Counted from the first letter of the stretch, positions 7,983-17,069 are shown. The stretch is 64,000 nt of DNA from Candidatus Gastranaerophilales bacterium (GCA_944322945.1 CALUQN010000003.1:62001-126000), one strand, 5' to 3'. Notes: generated by a model not told the origin, from the letters alone. Numbers and translations are program-made.

Positions 7983-8287
7983 TGCTTAAAAAGATTGATA
8001 ATTTTTCAAATGTTGTTGATTATAAATCAAGGCAACAACAATTTTTGGAATGGCTGCAAGCTGTTGTTGAAATCAATTTCAAACAGAAAAGACAGATTGA
8101 AAACGCTGTCTTAATTTGGAGTGAAAAAGACAAGCAAGGCAACATAAAAGCAAGGCATTCAAGATTTAATTGCAAACTTGAAGATTTTGAATTTTTTAAT
8201 GATGCAATGAAAGAATTTATTTTGAATAGAAAATTTGACGAATTTTTAAGGGAACATATAAGCGATTATTTAGAATATATAAATTGA
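7982..8287 (+). CDS. Hypothetical phage protein
   Basis: 101 residues, overlapping the previous stop codon by one base. Mixed alpha/beta, Lys- and Phe-rich, with no recognised motif. It sits between the zinc-site protein and the small terminase, so a packaging or host-takeover role is possible but unproven. Confidence 0.6.
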   Translation: MLKKIDNFSNVVDYKSRQQQFLEWLQAVVEINFKQKRQIENAVLIWSEKDKQGNIKARHSRFNCKLEDFEFFNDAMKEFILNRKFDEFLREHISDYLEYIN

Positions 8288-8352
8288 ATTAACGGCTGCA
8301 CATGTTCTGAATTTTGGAAGTCAAGGCGAGATGCAGAAAACGAGATGTTGAA

Positions 8353-8772
8353 ATGACTGAAAAAAAACAAAAAAATTTGCCGATTGATAAAGCAGAATAT
8401 GATGCACTGGTTGAAGAATGTTTAAGGATTATTGCAGAAGCCAATATTCTTTTTATTACAGATTTGATTGCTTTTTTGCCAATTTCAAGGGCAACTTTTT
8501 ATAATTATGGACTAGACAAATTAGACACATTAAAAGATGCAATTAATAAACAGCGTATTATTACAAAGCAAGGTTTAAGGGCAAAGTGGTTTAAAAGTAA
8601 ATCACCGGCACTTCAGATTGCACTTTATAAAATGATTGCAACAAAAGAAGAAAAAGAAGCAATTAGCAATGTAATATTCCCTAAAGAACCCGAAAAACAG
8701 CAAGAAGAATTGCCAATTAAACAAATGTTTGAAAGCCTGAAAAAATCAATGAAGGAACAGAACAATGATTGA
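8353..8772 (+). CDS. terS: Terminase small subunit
   Basis: 139 residues from the ATG at 8353, with GAG 7 bases upstream; a TTG at 8314 is less likely. It has an N-terminal HTH-like region with ISRATFYNYGLDKLDTLKDA, a helical middle and an acidic/basic C-terminal tail that should contact the large subunit. The protein recognises phage DNA and starts packaging (family knowledge). The next gene, the large terminase, overlaps it by 8 bases. Confidence 0.8.
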   Translation: MTEKKQKNLPIDKAEYDALVEECLRIIAEANILFITDLIAFLPISRATFYNYGLDKLDTLKDAINKQRIITKQGLRAKWFKSKSPALQIALYKMIATKEEKEAISNVIFPKEPEKQQEELPIKQMFESLKKSMKEQNND

Positions 8773-10033
8773 TTGGACAAATTCAAAATGGTCAAGAAAA
8801 CACCTTGATTTAATGTTAAGGTGTTACGATGATTTAAAATTTTTTACACTTCTTTCAGGTTCAGTGCGTTCAGGTAAGACTGTAACACAGATTGCTAAAG
8901 CTGCGGCAGAACTAATTCCACAAAGAGCGGATAAAGGCAAGATTTTAATTTCAGGTAAATCAAAAGAAACGATTTACAACAATGTTTTGCTTGATCTAAT
9001 GGAATTATACGGCGGAAAAAAGCATTGTGATTATAATTCAACTGATGGCAGGCTTATTGTTGACAAGACGGTCTTAGGTTCAAAAAATGATGCTTATATA
9101 CGTGTTGCCGGTGCAAATAAAAAAGGCAATGAAGGGGCAATTTGGGGTGATACCTTTAGTTTGTGGCTTGCCGATGAATTGACGTTGCACACAAGGGCAT
9201 TTGTAAATCTTGCCATAACTCGTTTATCAGTAGAAAACAGCAAAATATTTGCAACAACTAACCCGGCAGACATTTTGCACTTCATATATACAGATTGGAT
9301 TGCAAACAAAGCAAAACAAGATGTTTTTGAATACTTGTTTTTTGAACTTACTGACAATCTTAATTTGCCTGAAGAATATATTGAACACGTCAAGGCATCT
9401 TTCACAGGTGTGTATTTTGACCGAATGATTAAGGGCTTATGGGTTATTGCTGAAGGTCTTGTATATCCTGAATTTGACAAAGACAAACATATTATAACCC
9501 CTGAAGAATTCAAACAGAATATTGCCAATGGTCTATATAAAGAATTCATTGGCGGTGTTGACTGGGGGTATTCAGCAGAAATGGCAGCAGGTGCATGGGG
9601 TGTTACAAGAAACAATGATTTTCATCTTGCTTCAGAGTTCTATTATAAAGGCAAACTTACTGCTGATGTAATTAATTGGTTCAAAGCACAACAAAAAGAA
9701 CTTGGAATTGATTTCAATTATATTTTTTGTGATTCAGCAGAACCTGACAGAATTGAAGAAATGCAACTTGCAAAATTAAATGCCTATGCTTCTGAAAAAG
9801 AAATTGCAGCCGGCTGTAATACAGTAAGGACTTGTTTTAAAAATGACAAAATAAGAATTGGCACAAATTGCCCAAATACTCAAAATGAACTTCTTACTTT
9901 ACGTTATCCACAAGAAGATGAACCGGGTTTTGGCAGCGAAACTGTTTTTATAGGAAAAGACCACGCTGCTGATGGGGTTTTGCGTTATCCAATCCACACA
10001 TATAAAAAAGAAATTTTGGGGCTTACATATTGA
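8765..10033 (+). CDS. terL: Terminase large subunit (packaging ATPase/nuclease)
   Basis: 422 residues. The ATPase part has a Walker A-like GSVRSGKT (32-39), a Walker B with Asp137-Glu138 (LWLADELT) and the coupling motif TTNPAD near 164. The RNase H-like nuclease part has Asp266 (GGVDWGYS), Asp323 (FCDSAEPD) and a C-terminal Asp pair in GKDHAADGVLRY. The layout fits the PBSX/Terminase_6 group. It cuts concatemeric DNA and drives it through the portal. It overlaps terS by 8 bases and the next gene by 4. Confidence 0.96.
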   Translation: MIDWTNSKWSRKHLDLMLRCYDDLKFFTLLSGSVRSGKTVTQIAKAAAELIPQRADKGKILISGKSKETIYNNVLLDLMELYGGKKHCDYNSTDGRLIVDKTVLGSKNDAYIRVAGANKKGNEGAIWGDTFSLWLADELTLHTRAFVNLAITRLSVENSKIFATTNPADILHFIYTDWIANKAKQDVFEYLFFELTDNLNLPEEYIEHVKASFTGVYFDRMIKGLWVIAEGLVYPEFDKDKHIITPEEFKQNIANGLYKEFIGGVDWGYSAEMAAGAWGVTRNNDFHLASEFYYKGKLTADVINWFKAQQKELGIDFNYIFCDSAEPDRIEEMQLAKLNAYASEKEIAAGCNTVRTCFKNDKIRIGTNCPNTQNELLTLRYPQEDEPGFGSETVFIGKDHAADGVLRYPIHTYKKEILGLTY

Positions 10034-10401
10034 GAATTGAACCGATAAAAGCACAGCCGTCATTTGGTTATTCAAACATATTAAAAACCGAATGGCAAAA
10101 AGGCAGGTTGAAAAGTGTGAAGTATGGTTTTTATGGTGATTTATTGACAAAAGGAACTGTTTCACTTGAACATTTACAACCAGCCAGCAAGGGCGGCAAA
10201 ACCACACTTTCAAACTTAGTTTTGGCAAGTAAGAACAAAAACCAGCTAAGGGGCAATGCGGATATAAGACTTTTTGCCGATAAAACAACGGTGTTGAATT
10301 ACTTAATGCAGTTTGTGGGTGTAAAAACCAAACATTTCAACGGTAATTTTTATATAAAAAGCATCATAAAAACATTACAAATACTTGGTATTAACTTATA
10401 G
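10030..10401 (+). CDS. HNH-like protein between terminase and portal
   Basis: 123 residues from a TTG start that overlaps the terL stop (TTGA). Residues 45-71 read like an HNH core: SLEHLQPASKGGKTTLSNL with His48 and Asn62, then ASKNKN. The usual zinc-binding CxxC pairs are missing. HNH proteins next to terL help packaging in HK97-like phages (established), which makes that role plausible. The N-terminus (MRIEPIKAQPSFGY) looks like that of several host proteins rather than of phage HNH enzymes. The C-terminal 50 residues are basic. Confidence 0.65.
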   Translation: MRIEPIKAQPSFGYSNILKTEWQKGRLKSVKYGFYGDLLTKGTVSLEHLQPASKGGKTTLSNLVLASKNKNQLRGNADIRLFADKTTVLNYLMQFVGVKTKHFNGNFYIKSIIKTLQILGINL

Positions 10402-10412
10402 GAGAAAAGAAC

Positions 10413-10949
10413 ATGGCAAAAAAAGAAGAAGCTGCTGTTGATACAGCACTAAAAGAAGCTGTGAATGCAGAAAATGAAGCGAAAGTTGAAGCAGTTGTTG
10501 AAAATGCAACACCTGAAGAAGTTGTTACAAATGAAGGCAATCTTGATGCTGTTGAAGTGCCTGAAAATGCTGAAGAAATTTCACAAGATGAAGCATTGAA
10601 AGCTGCTGTTGATGAAGTCAACAGATTAAGAGAAGAAAACACTGCTATAAAACAAGAACTTGATTCAACGAAAGCTGAACTTAAAAAACTTGTTGAACAC
10701 ACAAACACAGAAGCAGGAATTGCAGGCAAACAAATTGTTGACCTTGATGCAAAGGTGAAAGAACTTGAAGAAAAACTTGCTGAAGCACTCAAAGGCGGCA
10801 ACCATAAAGCATATATTGAATTGCTTGAACAATTTGAAGCAAAAATTAATGATTATGCTGGGTTAAGACGTGAACGACTTAGGAAAGAATTTATTACAGA
10901 TTTAAAAGAAGAAATTCAAAGACAAAAGGACTTATTAACAAATGCTTGA
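10413..10949 (+). CDS. Acidic coiled-coil head-region protein
   Basis: 178 residues from the ATG at 10413, with AGGAG 8-10 bases upstream. It is very rich in Glu, Ala and Val, with heptad repeats from about residue 65 (VDEVNRLREENTAIKQEL) and a basic C-terminal helix. It lies just before the portal gene and overlaps it by 8 bases. A scaffold or accessory head role is possible, but a better scaffold candidate sits at 14426. Confidence 0.65.
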   Translation: MAKKEEAAVDTALKEAVNAENEAKVEAVVENATPEEVVTNEGNLDAVEVPENAEEISQDEALKAAVDEVNRLREENTAIKQELDSTKAELKKLVEHTNTEAGIAGKQIVDLDAKVKELEEKLAEALKGGNHKAYIELLEQFEAKINDYAGLRRERLRKEFITDLKEEIQRQKDLLTNA

Positions 10950-12378
10950 TAATTTATCATTTTTACAACCGGGACAAGATTGGCTGCCACAAACAGAAAA
11001 AGACAGAATTGCACTGTATGACTTAAACCATTCTTTATATGTCAATGACCACATGGATGTTTTGGATGTACTTTTAAAAGTTGTATATCCTGATCAAGAA
11101 GTCAATGAAACAGTTAAGAGGGTTTTTGTCAATTTGTACAGGTCTGTTTCAAAATTGTGGGCAGATTTGCTTTTTTCTGAAAAGCCGGCTATTTCAAAGG
11201 CAGACAAAACAACCGATTCTTATTTAGCTGACCTTATAAAAAATAGCCGTTTTTGGAAAACTTCAAAAAAAGTTGCCATTGATGCTTCACGTTATGGCAC
11301 AGGCTTATATAAAATCAGAGCCGTTGAAGGCAAAGCTGTCATTGAAGCTGTTTCACCTCGTTTGTGGTTCCCGGTTGTAAATCCTGATAATATTAACGAT
11401 ATTATTTATCACGTTTTGGCATTTTCTTTTGTTGAAAATAAAGTGCAATATTTGAAAGTTGAAATTCATTCAATCGGTAAAATTGAACACAAGCTGTTTA
11501 TTATTGATAAAAATTCTTGCAAAATAAAACAAGAAGTTGAACTAAAAACACTGGACAGATACAAAGATTTAAAACCAGTTGAAGAAACAAAGGTTGATGA
11601 TTTCTTAATTATTCCGGTTTGCAATGCTTCTGACAGTGAAAATGGACTTGGTGAAGATGATTACACCGACATCAACCCTGTTATATCTCAAATTGAACTT
11701 CACCTGACAAAATACGGCAAAGACTTGGAAGAACAAGGCAATTTGAAATATGGTCCGGCAACTGCCATTGATGAAGATGGACAAATTAAAAAGAATTCAT
11801 ATATTCCAATGTTAGGCGGTGCAAATCAAACAAACCCACCGGGTGTTGTAACTTGGACAGTACAACATGAAGCAATAAAAGAATATATCACACAACTAAT
11901 GTTCTTCTTTTATATGCTTTCATCTGTAAGCCCTGTTTTATTTGATCCGAACCAAACAATCAGCAGCACTGTTTCAGGTGTTGCCCTTAAACGTCTTATG
12001 CAAAGAATGCTTTCAAAAGCCGGTGCATTGGCAGAAGATTTTGATGAAAGTATTAAAAGAGTGTTTGCAGTTGCTGCACAACTTGAAGGAAAAACACTTT
12101 CAGACTATTCAATCACTTGGAAGGATGGGCTTGTTGATGATATTAATGAACGTGCTGAAACGGCTCAAAAAGCAGGTGTTACAACAACAATGAGCCGCAA
12201 AACTGCTGTTGCTTATGTTCAACAAATTGAGGGTGAAGCCCTTGAAACTGAACTTAAAGAAATTACAACAGAAGAAAAAAACAAAAGTGTTCTTAATGTC
12301 AATGACTTATTCCCTAATGATGAAGGCGATTCTGACAATGAAACAGAAGAACCTGACAAAAAGAGAAAAGAAGAATAA
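10942..12378 (+). CDS. Portal protein, SPP1 gp6-like
   Basis: 478 residues. The order of segments (NETVKRVFVNLYRSVSKLWADLLF near residue 50, a Trp/Phe-rich wing region, the central TKYGKDLEEQGNLKYG, then PVLFDPNQTISSTVSG and a C-terminal helical crown) fits the SPP1 gp6-like portal family. Twelve copies form the ring through which DNA enters and to which the tail connects. The C-terminus is highly charged. It is followed 3 bases later by the minor head protein gene, the usual order. Confidence 0.9.
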   Translation: MLDNLSFLQPGQDWLPQTEKDRIALYDLNHSLYVNDHMDVLDVLLKVVYPDQEVNETVKRVFVNLYRSVSKLWADLLFSEKPAISKADKTTDSYLADLIKNSRFWKTSKKVAIDASRYGTGLYKIRAVEGKAVIEAVSPRLWFPVVNPDNINDIIYHVLAFSFVENKVQYLKVEIHSIGKIEHKLFIIDKNSCKIKQEVELKTLDRYKDLKPVEETKVDDFLIIPVCNASDSENGLGEDDYTDINPVISQIELHLTKYGKDLEEQGNLKYGPATAIDEDGQIKKNSYIPMLGGANQTNPPGVVTWTVQHEAIKEYITQLMFFFYMLSSVSPVLFDPNQTISSTVSGVALKRLMQRMLSKAGALAEDFDESIKRVFAVAAQLEGKTLSDYSITWKDGLVDDINERAETAQKAGVTTTMSRKTAVAYVQQIEGEALETELKEITTEEKNKSVLNVNDLFPNDEGDSDNETEEPDKKRKEE

Positions 12379-12381
12379 TAA

Positions 12382-14088
12382 ATGGATAAATTTGGCAGTT
12401 ATATCAATGAAAATGAACTGTTGTTGTTAAGATATTACAATGATAGTTTAACAAAGATAAAAAAACAGCTTCTTGAAGCTGCTATTAAGGGGCATGATAC
12501 AACACACCTGAAGCAGTTGAAAGAAAATGTTGAAAATGAACTGCTAAAACTTGATAAAAAATTTCAATTCTTTTCAAAAGACACAACTTCACGCATATAT
12601 AAAAAGGGGATTGAAGGACAAGAAACAGCTTTTAAACAATTACATATAAGGTTTACACCGGTAAAAGCTGCAACTTATGCACAGTTTGCCGGCATTCATA
12701 AAGAAGCTGTAAAAACACTTGCAATTAATACATATAAGCCTTTAAAACGTGTTGTTGATGTCATCGGTCGTGATTGTATTGAATATTTTGAAAGAACAAA
12801 TTTCAATGATACACAAGCTATTTTGAAAAAACTTCTGAAATTCTTTCCTGATAATGAAGATTTAAGAAGCACAGGGCTTGCTTCAATTCAGGGTGTTGTT
12901 AATGGCAATATAACGTGGCAAAATGCAATAAGGGATTTTCAAGAAACTTTTTTAAAAGATTCTATTTTTAAAGTGCCTTATTACAAAAAAGATGGCACAC
13001 TTCATGCAATGGTCAATATGGCTGATTATGCTGAACTTGTTGCAAGAACAACATCTGCTGAAGCATACAGAAAAGGGGCTGAAAATGCTATTCTTGACAC
13101 TTTTGATGATATGGGCGACTTGGTACAAATTAACGGAAAATCAGAATTCCCAAACAGCCCTTGTTTGCCTTTTGAAGATGCCATATTAAGTTTAACAGGC
13201 AAAACAAAAGGCTATACAACACTTGATGCCGCAAAAGCACAAGGATTGTTTCACCCTAACTGTATTCATCACTTTGGGGTTACTGCTGCGGTTATTGCTG
13301 AATATGAAGCCATTGAAGCTGGTAATAGCAAAGGCACACAACTTCAAGAAATAGACAAACCACCGACAAAACAGCGTAAAAAGACAGAAAAAACTGAAAA
13401 GTGGTCTATGCAAGATGTGCTTGCTACTTATACCGGCAACAATGAAATGGTAAAAACCGCATTGAATAATGCAACAATAGATTCAGAAGTTGCTGACATT
13501 CTTGCAAACATTCATAAATTGCCTGCTGTAAAAATTATTAATGACAGGGGCAAGGGATATTACAACAGAATAAAAAGCGTAATTTCAGCAGATAATGAAA
13601 TGACATTTTTGCACGAAATGGGGCATTCTTTGGATTATGGACTTGTTAAGGCTTCAAGCGATAAGTGGCATAATTACAGCCGGAAACTTGAAAATGTTGT
13701 TGAAAGACACCGAATAAAACGCATTGACAAATTCCCTGAAGTTGTTGCAAATAAATTTAAAGAAATAAAAGAAAAATACAAGTTACCGAACGGAATACCA
13801 AATTTCAAGGCACAAAGAAAAGATGGCTGGTGTGCATTATCTGACATATTTGATGCCCTTACAAACGGCAATATGTTTGATAAAGCAAGCTATGCAATTT
13901 CAGGACATGGGGCAAAGTATTTCAGACAATATGGAACAAAAGAAGCTGAAATTTTTGCACAATACTTTTATTTAAGAACAAATAACTGCACAGAAGCCTT
14001 AAATGTTCTTAAAGAAAATGTGCCTGACCTATTGAAATCACTTGAAAGTTTGTTTACATTGTATGTAAAGGAATTAAAAGAACTATGA
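12382..14088 (+). CDS. Minor head protein fused to a C-terminal HExxH metallopeptidase domain
   Basis: 568 residues. Residues 1 to about 330 look like a phage minor capsid/Mu-F-like head protein: a helical N-terminus, TTSAEAYRKGAENAIL, and the closing GLFHPNCIHHFGVT. A linker rich in Lys and Thr follows (about 330-350). Residues 350-568 form an extra domain with HEMGH at 411-415 (two zinc-ligand His and the catalytic Glu), then EAEIFAQYF at 521-529, whose Glu could be the third ligand, as in gluzincins. Such heads with an extra enzyme may inject it with the DNA or use it in head maturation (inference). It overlaps the next gene by 4 bases. Confidence 0.85.
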   Translation: MDKFGSYINENELLLLRYYNDSLTKIKKQLLEAAIKGHDTTHLKQLKENVENELLKLDKKFQFFSKDTTSRIYKKGIEGQETAFKQLHIRFTPVKAATYAQFAGIHKEAVKTLAINTYKPLKRVVDVIGRDCIEYFERTNFNDTQAILKKLLKFFPDNEDLRSTGLASIQGVVNGNITWQNAIRDFQETFLKDSIFKVPYYKKDGTLHAMVNMADYAELVARTTSAEAYRKGAENAILDTFDDMGDLVQINGKSEFPNSPCLPFEDAILSLTGKTKGYTTLDAAKAQGLFHPNCIHHFGVTAAVIAEYEAIEAGNSKGTQLQEIDKPPTKQRKKTEKTEKWSMQDVLATYTGNNEMVKTALNNATIDSEVADILANIHKLPAVKIINDRGKGYYNRIKSVISADNEMTFLHEMGHSLDYGLVKASSDKWHNYSRKLENVVERHRIKRIDKFPEVVANKFKEIKEKYKLPNGIPNFKAQRKDGWCALSDIFDALTNGNMFDKASYAISGHGAKYFRQYGTKEAEIFAQYFYLRTNNCTEALNVLKENVPDLLKSLESLFTLYVKELKEL

Positions 14089-14279
14089 TAAAACTACCTA
14101 ATGACCTAACCGAATTTAATATGACAAATAAAGAATATATGGCACTTTCAGTTGAAGAAAGAAACTTTCTTAATGAAAAGCTAAAAACAAATATTTGGGA
14201 TTATTACAGTGAAACAAACCCCGATATTAAAAAACCTGAATTACCATGTATTATTGAAGGCATAATTATTGGAGAGTAA
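14085..14279 (+). CDS. Small hypothetical protein
   Basis: 64 residues, starting inside the stop of the minor head gene (ATGATAA). Acidic, with no recognised motif. It is the last gene before the terminator at 14325. Confidence 0.55.
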   Translation: MIKLPNDLTEFNMTNKEYMALSVEERNFLNEKLKTNIWDYYSETNPDIKKPELPCIIEGIIIGE

Positions 14280-14324
14280 TTTTTTTTAATTGATTTATTT
14301 TAATTTGTGATAGTTTGATTTTCA

Positions 14325-14349
14325 AGAAGCCCTTCAGGGGCTTCTTTTC
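14325..14349 (+). terminator. Rho-independent terminator
   Basis: Perfect 8-bp stem AGAAGCCC / GGGCTTCT with a 5-base loop and a short T run, between the terminase/portal block and the capsid block. Confidence 0.85.
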
Positions 14350-14356
14350 TATGCGA

Positions 14357-14399
14357 AATTGTCAAGCGTGTTGAGTGATTCAGCAGGCTTGGTTGTAAT
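14357..14399 (+). promoter_or_regulatory. Probable promoter for the capsid block
   Basis: TTGAGT at 14371-14376, then 17 bases, then TGTAAT at 14394-14399, a fair sigma70-type match. The block begins with AATTGTCAAGCG (14357-14368), the 12-mer also found after the terminator at 7380. The scaffold gene starts 27 bases downstream with its own AAAGGAG. Confidence 0.45.
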
Positions 14400-14425
14400 A
14401 CATAAAAAGTAAAGGAGAAAGCGAG

Positions 14426-15073
14426 ATGCCCGGAACTGGAAACAATGGGGGAGAACCTCAAAACAACACAGAAACCTTCACAAAAGAACAGGTTCAACAA
14501 ATGATTGAAGAAGCTGTTACAAAAGCAAAAGCAGACACAACAGCAGAGTTCAAAGACCACATCAAAAAGTTAAATGAAGAAAATGCTGCAAAAAGAATTG
14601 ATTTGAAAGACACCAAAAAACTGAAAGAAATTCTTGCTGAAGCATTAGGCTTCAAACCTGATGAGGTAAAAGAAACTGATGTTATCAATGCGAAAATCAC
14701 AGAGATTGTGAACGCTAATAAGGAACTAACAGCAAAGTTTGAAGAAGCACAAAAGAAGGCTGCTACCTACGAGAAAAAAGCACAAGTTGCAGAACTTCTT
14801 AAAAAATCAGGCTTAAAAGATAAAGCAATGAACTTGGTTCAGCTAGATGCTGAAAATCTTGAAGAAGCTGTGAAAAAGATTGCTGAAGAATACCCTGAAT
14901 TAAAAGTGAATTTTAATGTGGGTGGCGGTGGCAGCAATCCGGGTGTTTTCAACAATTCTTCTATGCCAAACCCATACAAAAAAGAAACTTTAAACCTGAC
15001 AAAGCAATATTTGCTTGAACAAACTGATCCGAATCTGGCAGCAAAATTCAAAGCTGAAGCAGGTGTGAAGTAA
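14426..15073 (+). CDS. Capsid scaffolding protein
   Basis: 215 residues from the ATG at 14426, with AAAGGAG upstream. It has a Gly/Asn-rich start, a long helical coiled-coil region (about residues 15-140, Glu/Lys/Ala-rich), then a Gly-rich hinge (NVGGGGSNPG) and a C-terminal helix. This layout, and the position directly before the major capsid gene, match phage scaffolding proteins, which guide shell assembly and leave before DNA filling. No protease motif is visible in it. Confidence 0.8.
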   Translation: MPGTGNNGGEPQNNTETFTKEQVQQMIEEAVTKAKADTTAEFKDHIKKLNEENAAKRIDLKDTKKLKEILAEALGFKPDEVKETDVINAKITEIVNANKELTAKFEEAQKKAATYEKKAQVAELLKKSGLKDKAMNLVQLDAENLEEAVKKIAEEYPELKVNFNVGGGGSNPGVFNNSSMPNPYKKETLNLTKQYLLEQTDPNLAAKFKAEAGVK

Positions 15074-15115
15074 AAAAAACAAAAGTAATACATTAAAACA
15101 TAAGGAGAAAAAACA

Positions 15116-16144
15116 ATGGGAACTATTGTAACAATTAGTGGTTTACCGATTGATATTGAAAAAGTTGTTTCTTATGCGTTGGAACAAACCACTTACAATT
15201 CAAACTTGGTACAGTGCGGCATTATGGCAAGAAGTGCTGAATTTGATGCCCTTGCAAATGCAACAGGTACAACCGTTAATATGCCATTTTGGAAAGATTT
15301 GGAAGGCGATTCTGAAGTTTTACCAACAGATGGTTCAACCAAACTTTCAACAACTGACATTGGCACTGGTCTTGATAAAGCTGCAATTAACCACAGAGGT
15401 AAGGCATTTAAGGTGAATGACCTTGTTCAAGAGCTTGCAAAAGTTCAAGCAAATGATCCGAATGCTGACCCTATGGCAGTTATTGCTTCAAGAATTGGGG
15501 CATATTGGGATGGCGAATATCAAAAAATCCTTCTTTCTATTCTAAAAGGGGCATTCGCTGCAACTTCAATGGCTGACCTTGTTCTTGACATTACTGCCGG
15601 AACAAGTGCTGCTGACAGAACTGCAAATGCTGACACCTTAATTGATGCAGAAGGCAAACTTGGTGATAGAGGTTCACAGCTTCAAGCCATTATGATGCAC
15701 TCTGCAACAGAACGTAAGTTAAGAAAAGATGATTTGATTGACTATATCAAACCTTCTGAAGGTGGCAAACCGCTTGCTTACTATGGTGATAAACGTGTAA
15801 TTGTCAATGATGAATTACCAGTTGAAGAAATCACTGAAGGGCAATCACCGAACCAAACAACAAAAACAGTTTACACCACTTACTTATTTGGTGCAGGTGC
15901 TGTTGCACTTGGTGAAGGTACACCTGATTACCCTGCACTTGAAACAGATAGAGAAGCCCTTGCTGGCAATGACATCTTGATTTCAAGAAGAAAGAATTTA
16001 ATCCACCCACGTGGTATTAAATTTAAAGGTTCACCGTCAGGAGTATCACCAACCAATGCAGAATTTGCAACAGGCACAAATTGGGAAAGAGCATACCAGC
16101 CTAAACATATTAAGGTTGTACAGTTCAAACATTTGCTTGCTTAA
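15116..16144 (+). CDS. Major capsid protein
   Basis: 342 residues from the ATG at 15116, with TAAGGAG upstream. It starts with a helical arm (EKVVSYALEQTTYNS), then LVQCGIMARSAEFDALA and a beta-rich MPFWKDLEGDSEVL segment. A domain with KAAINHRGKAFKVNDL and, late, the TYLFGAGAVALGEG and FKGSPSGVSPTNAEF segments follow, as in the HK97-fold coat proteins found with SPP1-like portals. No N-terminal delta domain or protease is present, so scaffolding is by the separate protein at 14426. A strong terminator follows, as expected for a gene needing high expression. Confidence 0.88.
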   Translation: MGTIVTISGLPIDIEKVVSYALEQTTYNSNLVQCGIMARSAEFDALANATGTTVNMPFWKDLEGDSEVLPTDGSTKLSTTDIGTGLDKAAINHRGKAFKVNDLVQELAKVQANDPNADPMAVIASRIGAYWDGEYQKILLSILKGAFAATSMADLVLDITAGTSAADRTANADTLIDAEGKLGDRGSQLQAIMMHSATERKLRKDDLIDYIKPSEGGKPLAYYGDKRVIVNDELPVEEITEGQSPNQTTKTVYTTYLFGAGAVALGEGTPDYPALETDREALAGNDILISRRKNLIHPRGIKFKGSPSGVSPTNAEFATGTNWERAYQPKHIKVVQFKHLLA

Positions 16145-16162
16145 CTTTTGTTGTTATATCTC

Positions 16163-16196
16163 AAAACAAGGGCTGCAATATGCCCTTGTTTTTCTC
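16163..16196 (+). terminator. Terminator/attenuator after the major capsid gene
   Basis: An 11-bp perfect stem (AAAACAAGGGC / GCCCTTGTTTT) with an 8-base loop, ending in a T run. The next gene follows after 20 bases with no clear promoter, so partial read-through that lowers connector expression relative to capsid is likely (inference). Confidence 0.85.
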
Positions 16197-16215
16197 AATT
16201 ATAGGATTTTTAAAA

Positions 16216-16755
16216 ATGACTAAAACAGTAAAAATAAATGATATTGAATATCCTGTTTATTGCACAGTAGAAGAAGCAGAACAATATTTTGCAACAAAAC
16301 TTGATGATTCACAGTGGAAAACATTAAATGAAGAAGATAAAGCAAAAGTTCTTGTGGAAGCAACACGAAAATTAAACACATTAAAATATGAAGGTTTTCC
16401 TGTTTCACTTGATCAACCGCTTGCATTCCCTCGATATTTTAAACCAAATTTTCTTTCAAAAAGAACCTACACTTCAGAAGCCAATGCTATTGAAGTAAAT
16501 GGCAAAAGTCTTATTTTGATAGAAATGCCAAAAGAAATGATTTGTGCTTGTTGTGAACAGGCATTTTTTGTTGCTGAATATGCAGGACTTTCAGGCAAAT
16601 CTGTTCACATTAAAAATCAAAAACTAGGTATAAGCAGCATTAATATTGGCGGTGGCAATGTTTCTTATAACGGCAATTATTTATTGCTTGAAGTATGCCC
16701 TGAAGCAACACAATTTATTGATAAATACTTAATAAAATCAGCAAGGGTGGTTTAA
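16216..16755 (+). CDS. Head-tail adaptor (gp6/DnaT-like connector family)
   Basis: 179 residues from the ATG at 16216; the frame is open back to 16180, but that part covers the terminator. The start has a beta strand and then VEEAEQYFATKLDDSQW, helices with KVLVEATRKLNTLKYEGF and QPLAFPRY, and later CACCEQAFFVAEYAG. This is the signature of the phage proteins annotated as 'DnaT-like' that form the first connector ring below the portal. Position, right after the major capsid gene, agrees. Confidence 0.78.
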   Translation: MTKTVKINDIEYPVYCTVEEAEQYFATKLDDSQWKTLNEEDKAKVLVEATRKLNTLKYEGFPVSLDQPLAFPRYFKPNFLSKRTYTSEANAIEVNGKSLILIEMPKEMICACCEQAFFVAEYAGLSGKSVHIKNQKLGISSINIGGGNVSYNGNYLLLEVCPEATQFIDKYLIKSARVV

Positions 16756-17058
16756 ATGTTTTATTCTCATTTGTACACACAGAAATTCAATTTAAAAAGG
16801 ACAGATGGCACTGATGAATATTCTATGCCTAAAGTAATTGAAGAAGAAAAAAACATTCCTTGCCGTATAACATACAAAAATAAATTAATTGTTGCAAGTA
16901 ATGGTGAACAAAAAACTTCAGAAGGCAATATTATTACTGACAAAGAAGTAAAAGTGAATGATTTAATTCACTTAAATGGTACTGATTACAAAGTAATTTC
17001 AGCCAATCCTTTATATGATTTTGATAATAATTTGCAAGGTTATCAAGCATACTTTTAA
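16756..17058 (+). CDS. Head-tail stopper-like protein
   Basis: 100 residues from the ATG directly after the adaptor stop. Beta-rich, with IPCRITYKNKL and VKVNDLIHLNGTDYKVISANP, the pattern of SPP1 gp16/lambda FII-type stoppers that close the connector after packaging. The call rests mainly on position between adaptor and HK97 gp10-like genes. Confidence 0.6.
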   Translation: MFYSHLYTQKFNLKRTDGTDEYSMPKVIEEEKNIPCRITYKNKLIVASNGEQKTSEGNIITDKEVKVNDLIHLNGTDYKVISANPLYDFDNNLQGYQAYF

Positions 17059-17069
17059 CAGGGGGTAAA

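Noticed and set aside
9094-9615. A 173-codon antisense frame inside the large terminase gene
   Set aside because: The + strand gene has all catalytic motifs; the antisense frame has no start signals and all phage genes are on the + strand.
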